Shown here piece by piece: positions 18,141-27,387 of a stretch of 64,000 bases of DNA. The position numbers were made by a program, and so were the translations under genes. Position 1 is the first letter of the stretch. Each line of letters begins with the position of its first letter. Under the pieces are notes generated by a model that was given only the letters and a program-made list of their open reading frames with translations, did no database searches and was not told the DNA's origin. The DNA is from Gymnodinialimonas phycosphaerae (GTDB lineage: Bacteria > Pseudomonadota > Alphaproteobacteria > Rhodobacterales > Rhodobacteraceae), in the NCBI RefSeq assembly GCF_019195455.1, contig NZ_JAIMBW010000001.1:1550001-1614000 (forward strand), in the 5' to 3' direction.

Positions 18141-19283
18141 ATGGATTTGCATTCTCGATACCCCGCATTGGCGGACTTGAAAGCGCGGGCGCGGCGGCGC
18201 ATTCCGCATTTCGTGTGGGAATATCTCGACTCGGCGACAGGGTTGGAAGCAGGGGCCGCGCGCAACCGGGCGGCACTTGATGCGATCTTGTTTCGCCCGG
18301 CGGCGCTTTTGGGTGAGGTGGCCCCCTCACTGGCGTGCACATTCTTGGGGCGCGAGTACCCGGTGCCGTTCGGGATCGCACCCTTGGGGATGTCGGGGCT
18401 GATCTGGCCGGGGGCAGAGGCGTTGCTGGCAGCGCACGGGGCGCTGGCGGGCATTCCTTACGGGCTTTCGACCGTGGCGACTGTGGTGCCTGAGGTATTG
18501 AAGGGGCGGATCGCGGATCAGGGGTGGTTCCAGATGTATCCGCCGAAATCGCCGGAGGTGCGCGATGACATGTTGCGCCGGGCGCGGGAGGCGGGCTTCC
18601 ATACGCTGGTGCTGACGGTGGATGTTCCAGCCGCGTCCCGTAGGGAACGCCAAACCCGGGGCGGGTTGGTGCAACCGCCCCGCCTGACGCCACGGCTTCT
18701 GGCGCAGGTGGCTCAGTGCCCCGCGTGGGCACGCGGCATTGCGGCCACCGGCATGCCGCGCATGCGGTTGATGGACAGCTATGCCGAGGACTTGGCGAAA
18801 GGGCCCCTGCCCTCCACCGCCCATGTGGGCTACCTGCTGCGCGCGGCACCCGATTGGGAATATGTCGCCGCCCTGCGCGACGCCTGGGACGGACCTTTCA
18901 TCCTGAAAGGCGTGTGCGAGCCGGACGTGGCGCGCCATGCGGAGGCCTACGGGGTCGACGCGATCTGGGTGTCGACCCACGCGGGCCGCCAGTTCGACGG
19001 CGCGCCGGGGGCAGCAGCCCTTCTGCCCGGGGTGCGCGCGGCCACGGACCTTCCCATTGTGTTCGACAGCGGCGTGGAAGGCGGGCTCGACGTGTTGCGC
19101 GCCCTGGCCCTGGGGGCGGATTTCGTGATGATGGGACGGGCATGGCACTATGCTCTAGGGGCCTTGGGCGCGGACGGCCCGGCCCATTGGCATGATATCC
19201 TGACGAAGGACATGTCCAGCAACATGGCGCAGATCGGGGCGCAGCGGCTTGAGGACCTCTCGGGGCGGCTGATCTCCGAATAG
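18141..19283 (+). CDS. FMN-dependent alpha-hydroxy-acid dehydrogenase (LldD-like)
   Basis: 380 residues from ATG 18141 (MDLHSRYPALADLK). FMN-binding (beta/alpha)8 barrel: IAPLGMSGLIWPGAE, LTVDVP, FILKGV, and STHAGRQFDG near ~280, which carries the catalytic histidine and substrate-binding arginine of the lactate dehydrogenase/glycolate oxidase family. Most members have SNHGGRQLD; here N and the first G are replaced. Oxidises a 2-hydroxy acid, likely L-lactate, feeding electrons to the respiratory chain. Confidence 0.9.
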   Translation: MDLHSRYPALADLKARARRRIPHFVWEYLDSATGLEAGAARNRAALDAILFRPAALLGEVAPSLACTFLGREYPVPFGIAPLGMSGLIWPGAEALLAAHGALAGIPYGLSTVATVVPEVLKGRIADQGWFQMYPPKSPEVRDDMLRRAREAGFHTLVLTVDVPAASRRERQTRGGLVQPPRLTPRLLAQVAQCPAWARGIAATGMPRMRLMDSYAEDLAKGPLPSTAHVGYLLRAAPDWEYVAALRDAWDGPFILKGVCEPDVARHAEAYGVDAIWVSTHAGRQFDGAPGAAALLPGVRAATDLPIVFDSGVEGGLDVLRALALGADFVMMGRAWHYALGALGADGPAHWHDILTKDMSSNMAQIGAQRLEDLSGRLISE

Positions 19284-19338
19284 CTAAAATTCTTAACAAG
19301 GGCTTAAGCCCAGCCCTGAATGTTCATATATCGTTCCC

Positions 19339-19719
19339 ATGACCGAAGCTCAGGCCATTGCGATACTCTGTGCCATGTTGGGGGGCGAACCCGAGCATCG
19401 CGTCAGCTACGGGCTGGACGCCGTCACTACCTATGTACGCGTCGATTGCATCACCGACACCCATGCGATCGAGATCGGCATGGACCATACGCGCGGCGCC
19501 TACGACAGCCTGCATCAGGCAACGTTCAACGCCCTGCTGACCAATCGCGAACCGATGGTGATCATGATCGACACCGACAACATCGAGTCGCAATACGAAT
19601 ACCAGGTCGAGGCCACGGCCCGCGCCCATGGCGTCGATTATGCGGTCTGGGGCGAGCAATTCCTGCGGCGCTGGCAGATGACGGCGCCGTTCCGGGCGCG
19701 TCTGGCGCCGGCAAGTTAG
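19339..19719 (+). CDS. Hypothetical protein, 126 residues
   Basis: Soluble protein without signal peptide or membrane segments. VRVDCITDTHAIEIGMD followed by VIMIDTDNIESQYEYQVE looks like a nuclease-fold alternation of strands and acidic turns, but no family is recognised. It starts at an ATG with no obvious Shine-Dalgarno. The stop overlaps the end of the convergent BLUF gene by four bases. Confidence 0.6.
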   Translation: MTEAQAIAILCAMLGGEPEHRVSYGLDAVTTYVRVDCITDTHAIEIGMDHTRGAYDSLHQATFNALLTNREPMVIMIDTDNIESQYEYQVEATARAHGVDYAVWGEQFLRRWQMTAPFRARLAPAS

Positions 19720-20156
19720 GCCGCATGGGCGGCAGGCAAATTGCGCAATCCCGCCAGAAAGGCCCGTACGTGCTGTCGCACGTTGGGATCGTTTCCACGC
19801 AGCTCACTGTTGGTCGGAATAAGCCGTTCCAAAGCCGATATCTGCGGATCCAGCGTAGCCAACGGATCCTTGGACGCGCAGTAGACCCGCCAGGTTGTGA
19901 AAGCCCGCTGCTGCGTTGGGCCATGGGCAACCATCGCCAGGTTCTGGTGTCGCGGATCGGCGGCGATTCGCGTCATCAGCGCTGTCAAAACCATCTCTGT
20001 CCCCTCCAATACCTGAAAGAACCGGCGATCGTGGCACACAAGCAGACCCGAGACATCCAACCTGGCATTGTTGCGCCGTGAGACAGCCGTCACCGCCGAC
20101 AACGCTGCACGACCAAACAACTGGCTTGCCTGACTGGTATAGATGACACGGTACAA
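19716..20156 (-). CDS. BLUF-domain blue-light sensor protein
   Basis: 146 residues. The BLUF flavin domain covers ~1-93: Y6 (flavin-proximal tyrosine), SRRNNARLDVSGLL with N30, FFQVLEG with Q48, and W89. Tyr and Gln form the hydrogen-bond switch to FAD in this family. A C-terminal helical extension (~95-146, rich in A/R/L) is typical of short BLUF proteins that signal through protein contacts. There is no fused enzymatic output domain and no obvious partner gene next door. Confidence 0.92.
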   Translation of the reverse strand: MYRVIYTSQASQLFGRAALSAVTAVSRRNNARLDVSGLLVCHDRRFFQVLEGTEMVLTALMTRIAADPRHQNLAMVAHGPTQQRAFTTWRVYCASKDPLATLDPQISALERLIPTNSELRGNDPNVRQHVRAFLAGLRNLPAAHAA

Positions 20157-20335
20157 TGTGACCCTCGCGATTTGTGCGGCTGACGAAGGCTAGCGCAAAA
20201 GCCTTTACGGATCGTAACCAACTTCGCACGTACAACGTTCCGGTTGCCCTTCGCTCCGCGACCGTCCAAGAATGCTGCATCTGCGAAGGGACCGTTTACG
20301 GGTCTTACCGCGTCGCTACTTGAGGACACCCGACC

Positions 20336-23300
20336 ATGGCCGAATTCCAAAAAATCCTCATCGCCAACCGGGGCGAGATCGCCATCCGCGTGATGCGCGC
20401 CGCCAACGAGTTGGGCAAGCGCACGGTTGCCGTCTATGCCGAAGAGGACAAGCTGTCGCTGCACCGTTTCAAAGCGGATGAAGCCTACAAGATCGGCGAA
20501 GGTCTGGGTCCCGTGGCCGCCTACCTGAGCATCGAGGAGATCATCCGGGTCGCCAAGCAATGCGGCGCCGATGCGATCCATCCGGGTTATGGCCTGCTGT
20601 CGGAGAACCCCGATTTCGTCGATGCCTGCACCGAGGCTGGCATCACGTTCATCGGCCCCAAGGCCAAGACCATGCGCCAGTTGGGCGACAAGGCCTCCGC
20701 GCGGCGCGTGGCGATCGAGGCGGGCGTGCCGGTCATCCCCGCAACAGAAGTGCTTGGCGATGACATGGCCGCGATCAAGAAAGAAGCGGCCGAGGTCGGC
20801 TATCCCCTGATGCTGAAGGCCTCTTGGGGCGGTGGCGGGCGCGGCATGCGGCCGATCGCCTCCGAGGATGAGTTGGAGGAAAAGGTGCTGGAAGGCCGTC
20901 GCGAAGCCGAAGCGGCGTTTGGGAACGGCGAAGGCTATCTCGAGAAGATGATCATCCGCGCCCGCCACGTGGAGGTGCAGATCCTCGGTGACAGCCACGG
21001 CAATATCTATCACCTCTATGAGCGCGACTGCTCCGTCCAGCGCCGCAACCAAAAGGTCGTGGAACGCGCCCCCGCCCCCTACCTAACGGACATGCAACGC
21101 AACGAGATCTGCCTTCTGGGCAAGAAGATCTGCGAACATGTGAACTATGAATGCGCCGGAACCGTCGAGTTCCTGATGGATATGGACAGCGGCGAATTCT
21201 ACTTCATCGAAGTGAACCCCCGCGTGCAGGTGGAACATACCGTCACCGAAGAAGTGACCGGCATCGACATCGTCCGCGCGCAGATTCTGATCGCAGAGGG
21301 CAAGATGCTGGCAGCCGCCACCGGGGTCGCGTCCCAGTATGACGTGAAGCTCGACGGTCACGCGATCCAGTGCCGGATCACGACCGAAGATCCCGCCAAC
21401 AATTTCATCCCCGACTATGGCCGCATCACCGCTTATCGCGGGGCCACGGGCATGGGCATTCGCCTCGATGGTGGCACTGCCTATTCCGGCGCGGTGATCA
21501 CGCGTTATTACGACAGCCTGCTGGAGAAAGTGACCGCCTGGGCCCCTACGCCAGACGCCGCCATCGCACGGATGGACCGCGCGCTGCGCGAATTCCGCAT
21601 CCGGGGCGTGTCGACCAACATCGCCTTCGTGGAAAACCTGCTGAAGCACCCGACTTTCCTGAACTACCAGTACCACACCAAGTTCATTGACGAGACGCCG
21701 GAGCTGTTCGACTTCCGCCCCCGCCGCGACCGCGCGACGAAGATCCTGACCTACGTGGCGGACATCACCGTGAACGGCCACCCGGAAACCCAAGGCCGCC
21801 CGAAGCCTGCCGCCGACCTCAAACCCGCGCGCGCGCCACGTGTCCCCGTGGAAGCCCCTCCCCCCGGCACCCGCAACCTGCTCGATGACAAGGGGCCAGA
21901 GGCCGTCGCCAAGTGGATGAAGGACCAGAAACACCTTCTGATCACCGACACCACCATGCGCGACGGCCACCAGTCTTTGCTGGCCACGCGGATGCGGTCC
22001 CTCGACATGATCAAGGTCGCGCCCGCCTACGCCCACAACCTCTCCGGTCTGTTCAGCGTCGAATGCTGGGGCGGGGCCACCTTTGACGTCGCCTATCGCT
22101 TCTTGCAGGAATGCCCTTGGCAGCGCCTGCGCGACATCCGCAAGGCGATGCCCAACATCATGACGCAGATGCTTCTGCGCGCCTCAAACGGCGTGGGCTA
22201 CACCAACTACCCCGACAACGTGGTGCAAGGCTTCGTCAAACAGGCGGCCGAGTCCGGCGTCGACGTCTTCCGCGTGTTCGACAGCCTAAACTGGGTCGAG
22301 AACATGCGCGTTGCCATGGATGCCGTGGGCGAGACCGGCAAGATCGTGGAGGGCACGATCTGCTACACCGGCAACATCCTCGACCCTGCCCGCGCCAAGT
22401 ATGACGTGAAATACTACGTTGATATGGCCAAAGAATTGGAGAAGGCCGGCGCCCACGTTCTGGGCCTCAAGGACATGGCGGGGCTCTTGCGACCGGCAGC
22501 CGCAGAGGTGCTGATCCCGGCCCTGAAAGACGCCGTGGACCTACCCATCCACTTCCACACCCACGACACGGCGGGCGTGGCGGCGGGCACCATCCTGACG
22601 GCCTCCGAGCACGGCGTGGATGCCGTTGATTGCGCCATGGATGCACTGTCGGGCAACACGTCCCAAGCCACCCTCGGCACGATCGTGGAAGGCCTGCGCT
22701 TCACCGAGCGTGATACCGGCCTTGATATCGGTGCGATCCGCCAGATCAGTGATTATTGGGAGGCCGTGCGCGCCCATTATGCCGCCTTCGAGAGCGGCAT
22801 GCAGGCCCCCGCCTCTGAGGTCTACCTGCACGAGATGCCCGGCGGCCAGTTCACCAACCTCAAGGCCCAGGCGCGGTCGATGGGGCTGGAAGAGCGCTGG
22901 CACGAAGTGGCGCAGATGTACGCCGACGTGAACCAGATGTTCGGCGATATCGTGAAGGTCACACCGTCGTCCAAGGTCGTGGGCGACATGGCGCTGATGA
23001 TGGTATCCCAAGGGCTGACCCGCGAACAGGTCGAAGACCCCGCCACAGACGTGTCCTTCCCCGACAGCGTGATCGGGATGCTCAAGGGTGATCTGGGCCA
23101 GCCGCCCAATGGCTTCCCCAAGGCCATCGTCAAGAAGGCACTCAAGGGCGAAAAACCCAATCTGGAGCGTCCCGGCAAGCATCTGGAGCCCGTCGATATC
23201 GAGGCTACCCGCGCCGATCTGGCCAAGCAACTGGATGTGGAAATCGACGACGAAGACCTCAACGGCTACCTGATGTATCCCAAGGTCTTCGCCGACTACG

Positions 23301-23776
23301 CCACCCGCCATGCAGACTATGGCCCCGTGCGTGCCCTACCCACGAAGACGTTCTTCTACGGCATGGACCAAGGAGAAGAGATCGAGGCCGAGATCGACCC
23401 CGGCGTGACGTTGGAAATCCGGCTGGTCGCCATGGGCGAGACCAATGAAGAGGGCGAAGTCCGTGTGTTCTTCGAACTCAACGGCCAGCCCCGCACCGTC
23501 CGGGTGCCCAACCGCCTTGCGTCGGCGGCGACCGCGAAACGCCCCAAGGCCGAACTTGGCAACCCCAACCACATCGGCGCGCCAATGCCCGGTGTCGTGG
23601 CCAGCGTGGGCGTCCAGGCGGGTCAGGAGATCAAGGCAGGCACGCTTTTGCTGACCATCGAGGCGATGAAAATGGAAACCGGCATCCACGCCGACCGCGA
23701 CGCGGTGGTCAAGGCGGTGCATGTGACGCCGGGCGGGCAGATCGACGCAAAGGATTTACTGGTCGAGTTGGCGTGA
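20336..23776 (+). CDS. pyc: Pyruvate carboxylase
   Basis: 1146 residues, the full-length single-chain form. Biotin carboxylase domain ~1-455 (GGGGRGM glycine loop, EVNPRVQVEHTVTEE), carboxyltransferase barrel from ~530 (TTMRDGHQSLLATR; HTHDTAG), then the allosteric/PC tetramerisation region and the biotinyl domain with EAMKMET (biotinylated lysine ~1112). ATP-dependent carboxylation of pyruvate to oxaloacetate; anaplerotic. Clear ATG after GAGGACACCCGACC. Confidence 0.98.
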   Translation: MAEFQKILIANRGEIAIRVMRAANELGKRTVAVYAEEDKLSLHRFKADEAYKIGEGLGPVAAYLSIEEIIRVAKQCGADAIHPGYGLLSENPDFVDACTEAGITFIGPKAKTMRQLGDKASARRVAIEAGVPVIPATEVLGDDMAAIKKEAAEVGYPLMLKASWGGGGRGMRPIASEDELEEKVLEGRREAEAAFGNGEGYLEKMIIRARHVEVQILGDSHGNIYHLYERDCSVQRRNQKVVERAPAPYLTDMQRNEICLLGKKICEHVNYECAGTVEFLMDMDSGEFYFIEVNPRVQVEHTVTEEVTGIDIVRAQILIAEGKMLAAATGVASQYDVKLDGHAIQCRITTEDPANNFIPDYGRITAYRGATGMGIRLDGGTAYSGAVITRYYDSLLEKVTAWAPTPDAAIARMDRALREFRIRGVSTNIAFVENLLKHPTFLNYQYHTKFIDETPELFDFRPRRDRATKILTYVADITVNGHPETQGRPKPAADLKPARAPRVPVEAPPPGTRNLLDDKGPEAVAKWMKDQKHLLITDTTMRDGHQSLLATRMRSLDMIKVAPAYAHNLSGLFSVECWGGATFDVAYRFLQECPWQRLRDIRKAMPNIMTQMLLRASNGVGYTNYPDNVVQGFVKQAAESGVDVFRVFDSLNWVENMRVAMDAVGETGKIVEGTICYTGNILDPARAKYDVKYYVDMAKELEKAGAHVLGLKDMAGLLRPAAAEVLIPALKDAVDLPIHFHTHDTAGVAAGTILTASEHGVDAVDCAMDALSGNTSQATLGTIVEGLRFTERDTGLDIGAIRQISDYWEAVRAHYAAFESGMQAPASEVYLHEMPGGQFTNLKAQARSMGLEERWHEVAQMYADVNQMFGDIVKVTPSSKVVGDMALMMVSQGLTREQVEDPATDVSFPDSVIGMLKGDLGQPPNGFPKAIVKKALKGEKPNLERPGKHLEPVDIEATRADLAKQLDVEIDDEDLNGYLMYPKVFADYATRHADYGPVRALPTKTFFYGMDQGEEIEAEIDPGVTLEIRLVAMGETNEEGEVRVFFELNGQPRTVRVPNRLASAATAKRPKAELGNPNHIGAPMPGVVASVGVQAGQEIKAGTLLLTIEAMKMETGIHADRDAVVKAVHVTPGGQIDAKDLLVELA

Positions 23777-24307
23777 ATGCGCTTCGCGCGGCGGCGCCTC
23801 CTCGCTGCGCTCCTCGCAGTGGCCCCGACCGGGGCCATTGCCCAGGTCACCGACCGCGCGCTTGGCTGCCAGACCTCTCCCCTGTGCGTCCTCGGGTATG
23901 ACCCCGCATCGGCGCAAGAAAGCTTCGCCACGCTTGCGCGCCATACCTTTGCGGAAGATGGCACAGGTCCAGACCGCCTTGGCGTCTTGGTCGTGCTTCC
24001 GCCCGGGCTGGCCCAAGACTGCCCCGGCGGTACGATAGAGCCAATGCGCGGCATCCGTGCCCTCGGCGATGGCCGATACGAGGGCTGAGTGGTGCCCAAT
24101 TCCATGTCCTTCCACGGCCACTTGTTCGGAGAGACGTCCACGTTCACCGCTGATCAGGTCTGGGATTGGACGCTGCCCGCGTTGGAAGACGGCGGTCGCC
24201 TCTTCGGCGCGTATCGCTTGCGCTGGACATCCACGCATCGCTCGGTCGATGGTGGGTCGATCATGATCCGGCTGATGCCGTCCCGCCTTTCCGCCGACTG
24301 GAACTAG
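23777..24307 (+). pseudogene. DUF2314-like secreted protein interrupted by an in-frame TGA
   Basis: The ATG directly follows the pyc stop. The frame encodes a signal peptide (RRRLLAALLAVAPTGAIA) and runs to 24085, where TGA (24086-24088) interrupts it, then continues in the same frame for 72 codons to 24307. The part after the stop (FGETSTFTADQVWDWTLP...GRLFGAYRLRW) continues the same domain as the part before (RGIRALGDGRYEG). Aligned to the next gene, the stop falls opposite an arginine (GRYEG-stop against GSFTGR), so a single CGA-to-TGA change explains it. Either a recent pseudogene or a sequence error. Confidence 0.75.
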
Positions 24308-24310
24308 ACC

Positions 24311-24856
24311 ATGCTTCGTACGCTTGCCATCCTGCTCCTGCTTTCCTCGCCCGCCGTCGCCCAGAAGGTCGAACCGATCATCGACACGGTGCCCATCCCC
24401 GCCGAAGACCTCGTCCCCGACGATGTTCCCGGGCTGGAATTCTTCCCTGCCGGTGACGTCACCATGAACGCTGCCATTGCCGAGGCGCAGCGCACCCTGC
24501 CGCTGTTCCTGTCCCACGTGCTGGATCCAATCGGCGTCGCCCGTGGGGGCTCGATCAAGGTGTCGTTCCAGACGTTCCCCACCGACCAAGGCGACGAAAT
24601 CATCTGGGTCACAGACTTTCGTCGCCTGCCCGATGGCAGCTTCACAGGGCGGCTCAACAACCAACCATTCCACCTGGGCGATTGGCAGCGGGGCGATATC
24701 GTCAGCTTTCCCGCGTCGGCCATTCAGGACTGCAGCTTGCCCGCCCCCAATGGCCTTTTCGGGAATTACACCAACCGCGTGATTGCCGCACAGCCGGGCA
24801 ACGGGCACATCTTCAACAGCCTCGCCACCCGCGTTCTGCCGCCTGAATGGGAATAG
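24311..24856 (+). CDS. Secreted DUF2314-like protein
   Basis: 181 residues with a signal peptide (MLRTLAILLLLSSPAVAQ). The second half has GDEIIWVTDFRRLPDGSFTGRLNN, then GDWQRGDIVSF and GLFGNYTNRV, the layout of DUF2314 domains (a small immunity/stress-related family of unknown biochemical role). It is a paralogue of the broken gene immediately upstream (3-base gap), and both follow pyc. Confidence 0.7.
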   Translation: MLRTLAILLLLSSPAVAQKVEPIIDTVPIPAEDLVPDDVPGLEFFPAGDVTMNAAIAEAQRTLPLFLSHVLDPIGVARGGSIKVSFQTFPTDQGDEIIWVTDFRRLPDGSFTGRLNNQPFHLGDWQRGDIVSFPASAIQDCSLPAPNGLFGNYTNRVIAAQPGNGHIFNSLATRVLPPEWE

Positions 24857-24899
24857 GATGGGACTTGTCCCGTCACCTGGCTTGCGGCACCCTCCCCCA

Positions 24900-25733
24900 A
24901 TGGAAGAGAATTTCGACAAAGCACTGATCTTCACCGATCTGCATATCATGCCGGAAGGTGAGACGATCATCGGCCTTGACCCCCTTGCCCGGTTCCAGGA
25001 GGGCTTGGCCCATGCCCTGTTACGCCACCCGGACGCCCAACATGTCATCCTTCTGGGCGATCTGACCCACTCCGGCGCGCCCGAGGCATATGCGCGCCTC
25101 GCCCCGGTGTTGGTCGATTGCCCGATCCCCGTGACCGTGACGATGGGCAACCATGACCTGCGCGCACCGCTTGGCGCCGCCTTTCCCGGCGCGCTGAACG
25201 CCGATGGCTTCGCCCAGACGGCGCTGGACCTTGGGCCGCTCCGGTTGCTGATCCTCGACACCCATGATTACGACGACCAGGCGCCGCTGGCCCACGACGG
25301 CTGGCTGTGTGACACCCGTTTGGCATGGCTCGATACGGAGCTGGCTCGGGCGGCGGGGGACGGCCGCGATGTGGTTGTCTTCGCTCACCATCCGCCCTGC
25401 CCCGTGGGCTTTTGGGCGATGGATGCGATCGGGCTGGCCAACTCGGGGGCGCTGCTGACGCGCTTGCACGGGGCACCCCACGTCCGTCACCTGATCTGCG
25501 GCCATATCCACCGCACGATTCACGCCAGCGCCGCCAACCCGAAGGGCGGCGCACTGCCTGTCAGCATTCTCAAGAGCCCCTGCCACCAGATCCCGATGAT
25601 TTTGGGCCAAGGCACCTTTGCCGATAGCGTCGATGAACCCGGCGCCTATGGCATCCTCCTGGCCATGAAGGACACGGTCGTGGTCCATACCGAGGATTTC
25701 GCGCTCTCGGATGGCGCCGTGCAAACCTATTGA
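24900..25733 (+). CDS. Calcineurin-like metallophosphoesterase (CpdA/Icc-type)
   Basis: 277 residues from ATG 24900; an alternative ATG at 24858, one base after the upstream stop, would add 14 unconserved residues. Metal-binding motifs in order: FTDLH, LLGDLTH, GNHD, AHHPPCP and CGHIH, the five blocks of class III cyclic-nucleotide phosphodiesterases. Likely hydrolyses cAMP or a related phosphodiester, with dinuclear metal, in the cytoplasm. Confidence 0.87.
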   Translation: MEENFDKALIFTDLHIMPEGETIIGLDPLARFQEGLAHALLRHPDAQHVILLGDLTHSGAPEAYARLAPVLVDCPIPVTVTMGNHDLRAPLGAAFPGALNADGFAQTALDLGPLRLLILDTHDYDDQAPLAHDGWLCDTRLAWLDTELARAAGDGRDVVVFAHHPPCPVGFWAMDAIGLANSGALLTRLHGAPHVRHLICGHIHRTIHASAANPKGGALPVSILKSPCHQIPMILGQGTFADSVDEPGAYGILLAMKDTVVVHTEDFALSDGAVQTY

Positions 25734-25834
25734 CCGCGCGGCATTGGCGCAGCACAAAAACAGGACCAAAAAAGGCCCATTTCCCTCTTGCGCGCTCGCG
25801 TCAGTCTTTATAGATAGCGCACACACTGAAGTGA

Positions 25835-25909
25835 GCGGGTGTAGCTCAGGGGTAGAGCATAACCTTGCCAAGGTTAGGGTCGGGCGTTCGAATCGCCTCA
25901 CCCGCTCCA
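25835..25909 (+). tRNA. tRNA-Gly (anticodon GCC)
   Basis: Acceptor GCGGGTG (25835-25841) pairs with CACCCGC (25899-25905), discriminator T, encoded CCA at 25907-25909. Anticodon stem TAACC/GGTTA with loop TTGCCAA; anticodon GCC at 25867-25869. T-arm with GTTCGAA. Complete cloverleaf. Confidence 0.97.
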
Positions 25910-25913
25910 TTTA

Positions 25914-25954
25914 AAAAACGGCCCGGACAGTTCGTTGTCCGGGCCGTTTTTCTT
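25914..25954. terminator. Bidirectional terminator after tRNA-Gly
   Basis: AACGGCCCGGACA (25917-25929) pairs perfectly with TGTCCGGGCCGTT (25936-25948) around a 6-base loop, flanked by A6 on the left and TTTTTCTTTATT on the right. It can terminate both the tRNA and the convergent gene to the right. Confidence 0.93.
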
Positions 25955-25977
25955 TATTCAGATCAAGACTTTGTCGG

Positions 25978-26925
25978 TTACTCGAACATCAGGTCCGCCA
26001 TCGGCGTGCCAAGATAAAACACCTTGTAGACGCCCGGCGCGGCGTTGCCCGCGAAATAGAACCGGATCGATTGCGACCGTGGCAGACTGCCCGGATCCCA
26101 CGATGAGGAGTACGAATAGCTGTCCTGCAAGCTGTTGTTGGGCACCGTGCCGATCAGGTGCAATGGCGCATTGTCCGGCCCCACCAGCGTGAAATCGGTG
26201 ATGTTGAAGAAGAACGAGTTGTCCCCGTCAATGTCGTTGGCCACCATCGGCTGCACCGACACATCAAGTTGCAAAATGGACCCCAGCGTCGCGGCCAGGC
26301 GCCCCGTGATGTCTTGGCGGCCAGAGGTTTCGCGGATAGCCACCTCGTCCACCTCTGTCAGGGCCAGAACGTTGACTTCCAGCAGGCTCGCCGGGTCGAT
26401 CAGCTCGGTCACTTCCGCCTCAAGCGAGATTTCCTGGCTGTAGTCGGTGTCCTGAAAGACCAATGTGCCGCTGGTGATCGTTTCCGGCACAAGGAACACC
26501 GCGTTAAGGTAGGCCTGCTCGGTCTCATCTGGCCAATCACGCGGGCGGCGCGCGGTCAGGGACGTGCCTGACAGTTGGAATTCACCAACGGCGGCCATCC
26601 GGCCGACCATCTGGCGCGGCTCTGCGTCGCCGGGCAATTGCAGCCCGATGTCCGAGAACGACACGTTGACCCGGTCGATCTCCTCCGTCCAGGCCACGTC
26701 ATAAATGGCGCGCACATAAACGAAATGGTGTCCGGGTTGATGCAAAACCACGGGGGCGCAACAGGCCACGCCGCCGTCGGCATCGGATTCGGTCAGTTCC
26801 GCGTAGCGCTCGATCGCGATGCTCGACAACGTAATCGGCACGCTCTCCACCTCTTGCGCTGTGACAAACGTTGCGCTTGCAAGGGCGAAAACTGCCCCGG
26901 TAATGAAGGGTTTCAATACACGCAT
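25978..26925 (-). CDS. Secreted protein of unknown function, 315 residues
   Basis: Signal peptide (FITGAVFALASATFVTAQ), then a beta-strand-rich acidic mature protein with a GGVACCAPVVLH segment carrying a vicinal cysteine pair (~55-56). Repeated S/T-D-I and N-x-S patterns suggest a beta-sandwich. A near-symmetrical pair of clauses (VNVSFSDIGLQLPGD... and FFNITDFTLVGPDNA...) hints at an internal duplication. No family recognised. Confidence 0.7.
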   Translation of the reverse strand: MRVLKPFITGAVFALASATFVTAQEVESVPITLSSIAIERYAELTESDADGGVACCAPVVLHQPGHHFVYVRAIYDVAWTEEIDRVNVSFSDIGLQLPGDAEPRQMVGRMAAVGEFQLSGTSLTARRPRDWPDETEQAYLNAVFLVPETITSGTLVFQDTDYSQEISLEAEVTELIDPASLLEVNVLALTEVDEVAIRETSGRQDITGRLAATLGSILQLDVSVQPMVANDIDGDNSFFFNITDFTLVGPDNAPLHLIGTVPNNSLQDSYSYSSSWDPGSLPRSQSIRFYFAGNAAPGVYKVFYLGTPMADLMFE

Positions 26926-27387
26926 GACATCTCCTAATGAATTGATTCAAGTTTGATTTGCGTACTTTGCAGTAGAATCATCAGACCACAAAGACCGGAT
27001 TTCCCGCCCCCGTTTTGAAGCTGGCACGGCATGCGCGCACCGTCGCCCGGCGCGTCCTTTCCCTGCCCCCCGCAAGCCCGCAAAAAATCCATGCACCTGA
27101 CAAGGGAGCCTGCGGTGCGCCGCGCCCAGATCCAAATGAATATCCTCCGAAACAGAGGTGTTCGTCGATTTCTCTCGAAATCATAGGCCCCGCGACCGAC
27201 CGCGAATTGACGCCCGTCAAAGCGCCCCGTCGCGCCATGTGAACGTAGTGCGTGGGACGGGCCTCCTGAAAGACCGGCGAGATACGCAATGGCCTCGGCA
27301 TCGCCTTCGCTTGGATATCGTATCGGGGAGTCGGGACGGCGCTGGCACCAATGCTCGATGCAACAAGGCCTTTGAACTGGAATTGCC
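26926..27387. other. Intergenic region without a convincing gene
   Basis: 462 bases between two divergent genes. The longest frames (up to 106 codons on the minus strand) have no ribosome site, no recognisable domain and an arginine/glycine bias typical of off-frame GC-rich DNA. The only structured element seen is a perfect dyad TTGACG-CC-CGTCAA at 27207-27220, a possible operator for the permease downstream. Confidence 0.4.

Noticed and set aside
19300..19311. Palindrome GGGCTTAAGCCC after the lactate-dehydrogenase-like gene
   Set aside because: Short and without a U tract or repeated neighbours; could be chance.
24086..24088. TGA as selenocysteine or programmed readthrough
   Set aside because: No selenocysteine insertion hairpin was recognised directly after the codon, the paralogue has arginine there, and the protein is not a known selenoprotein type.
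26981..27301. 106-codon minus-strand ORF in the gene-poor stretch
   Set aside because: Arginine/glycine-rich product, no ribosome site, no domain.
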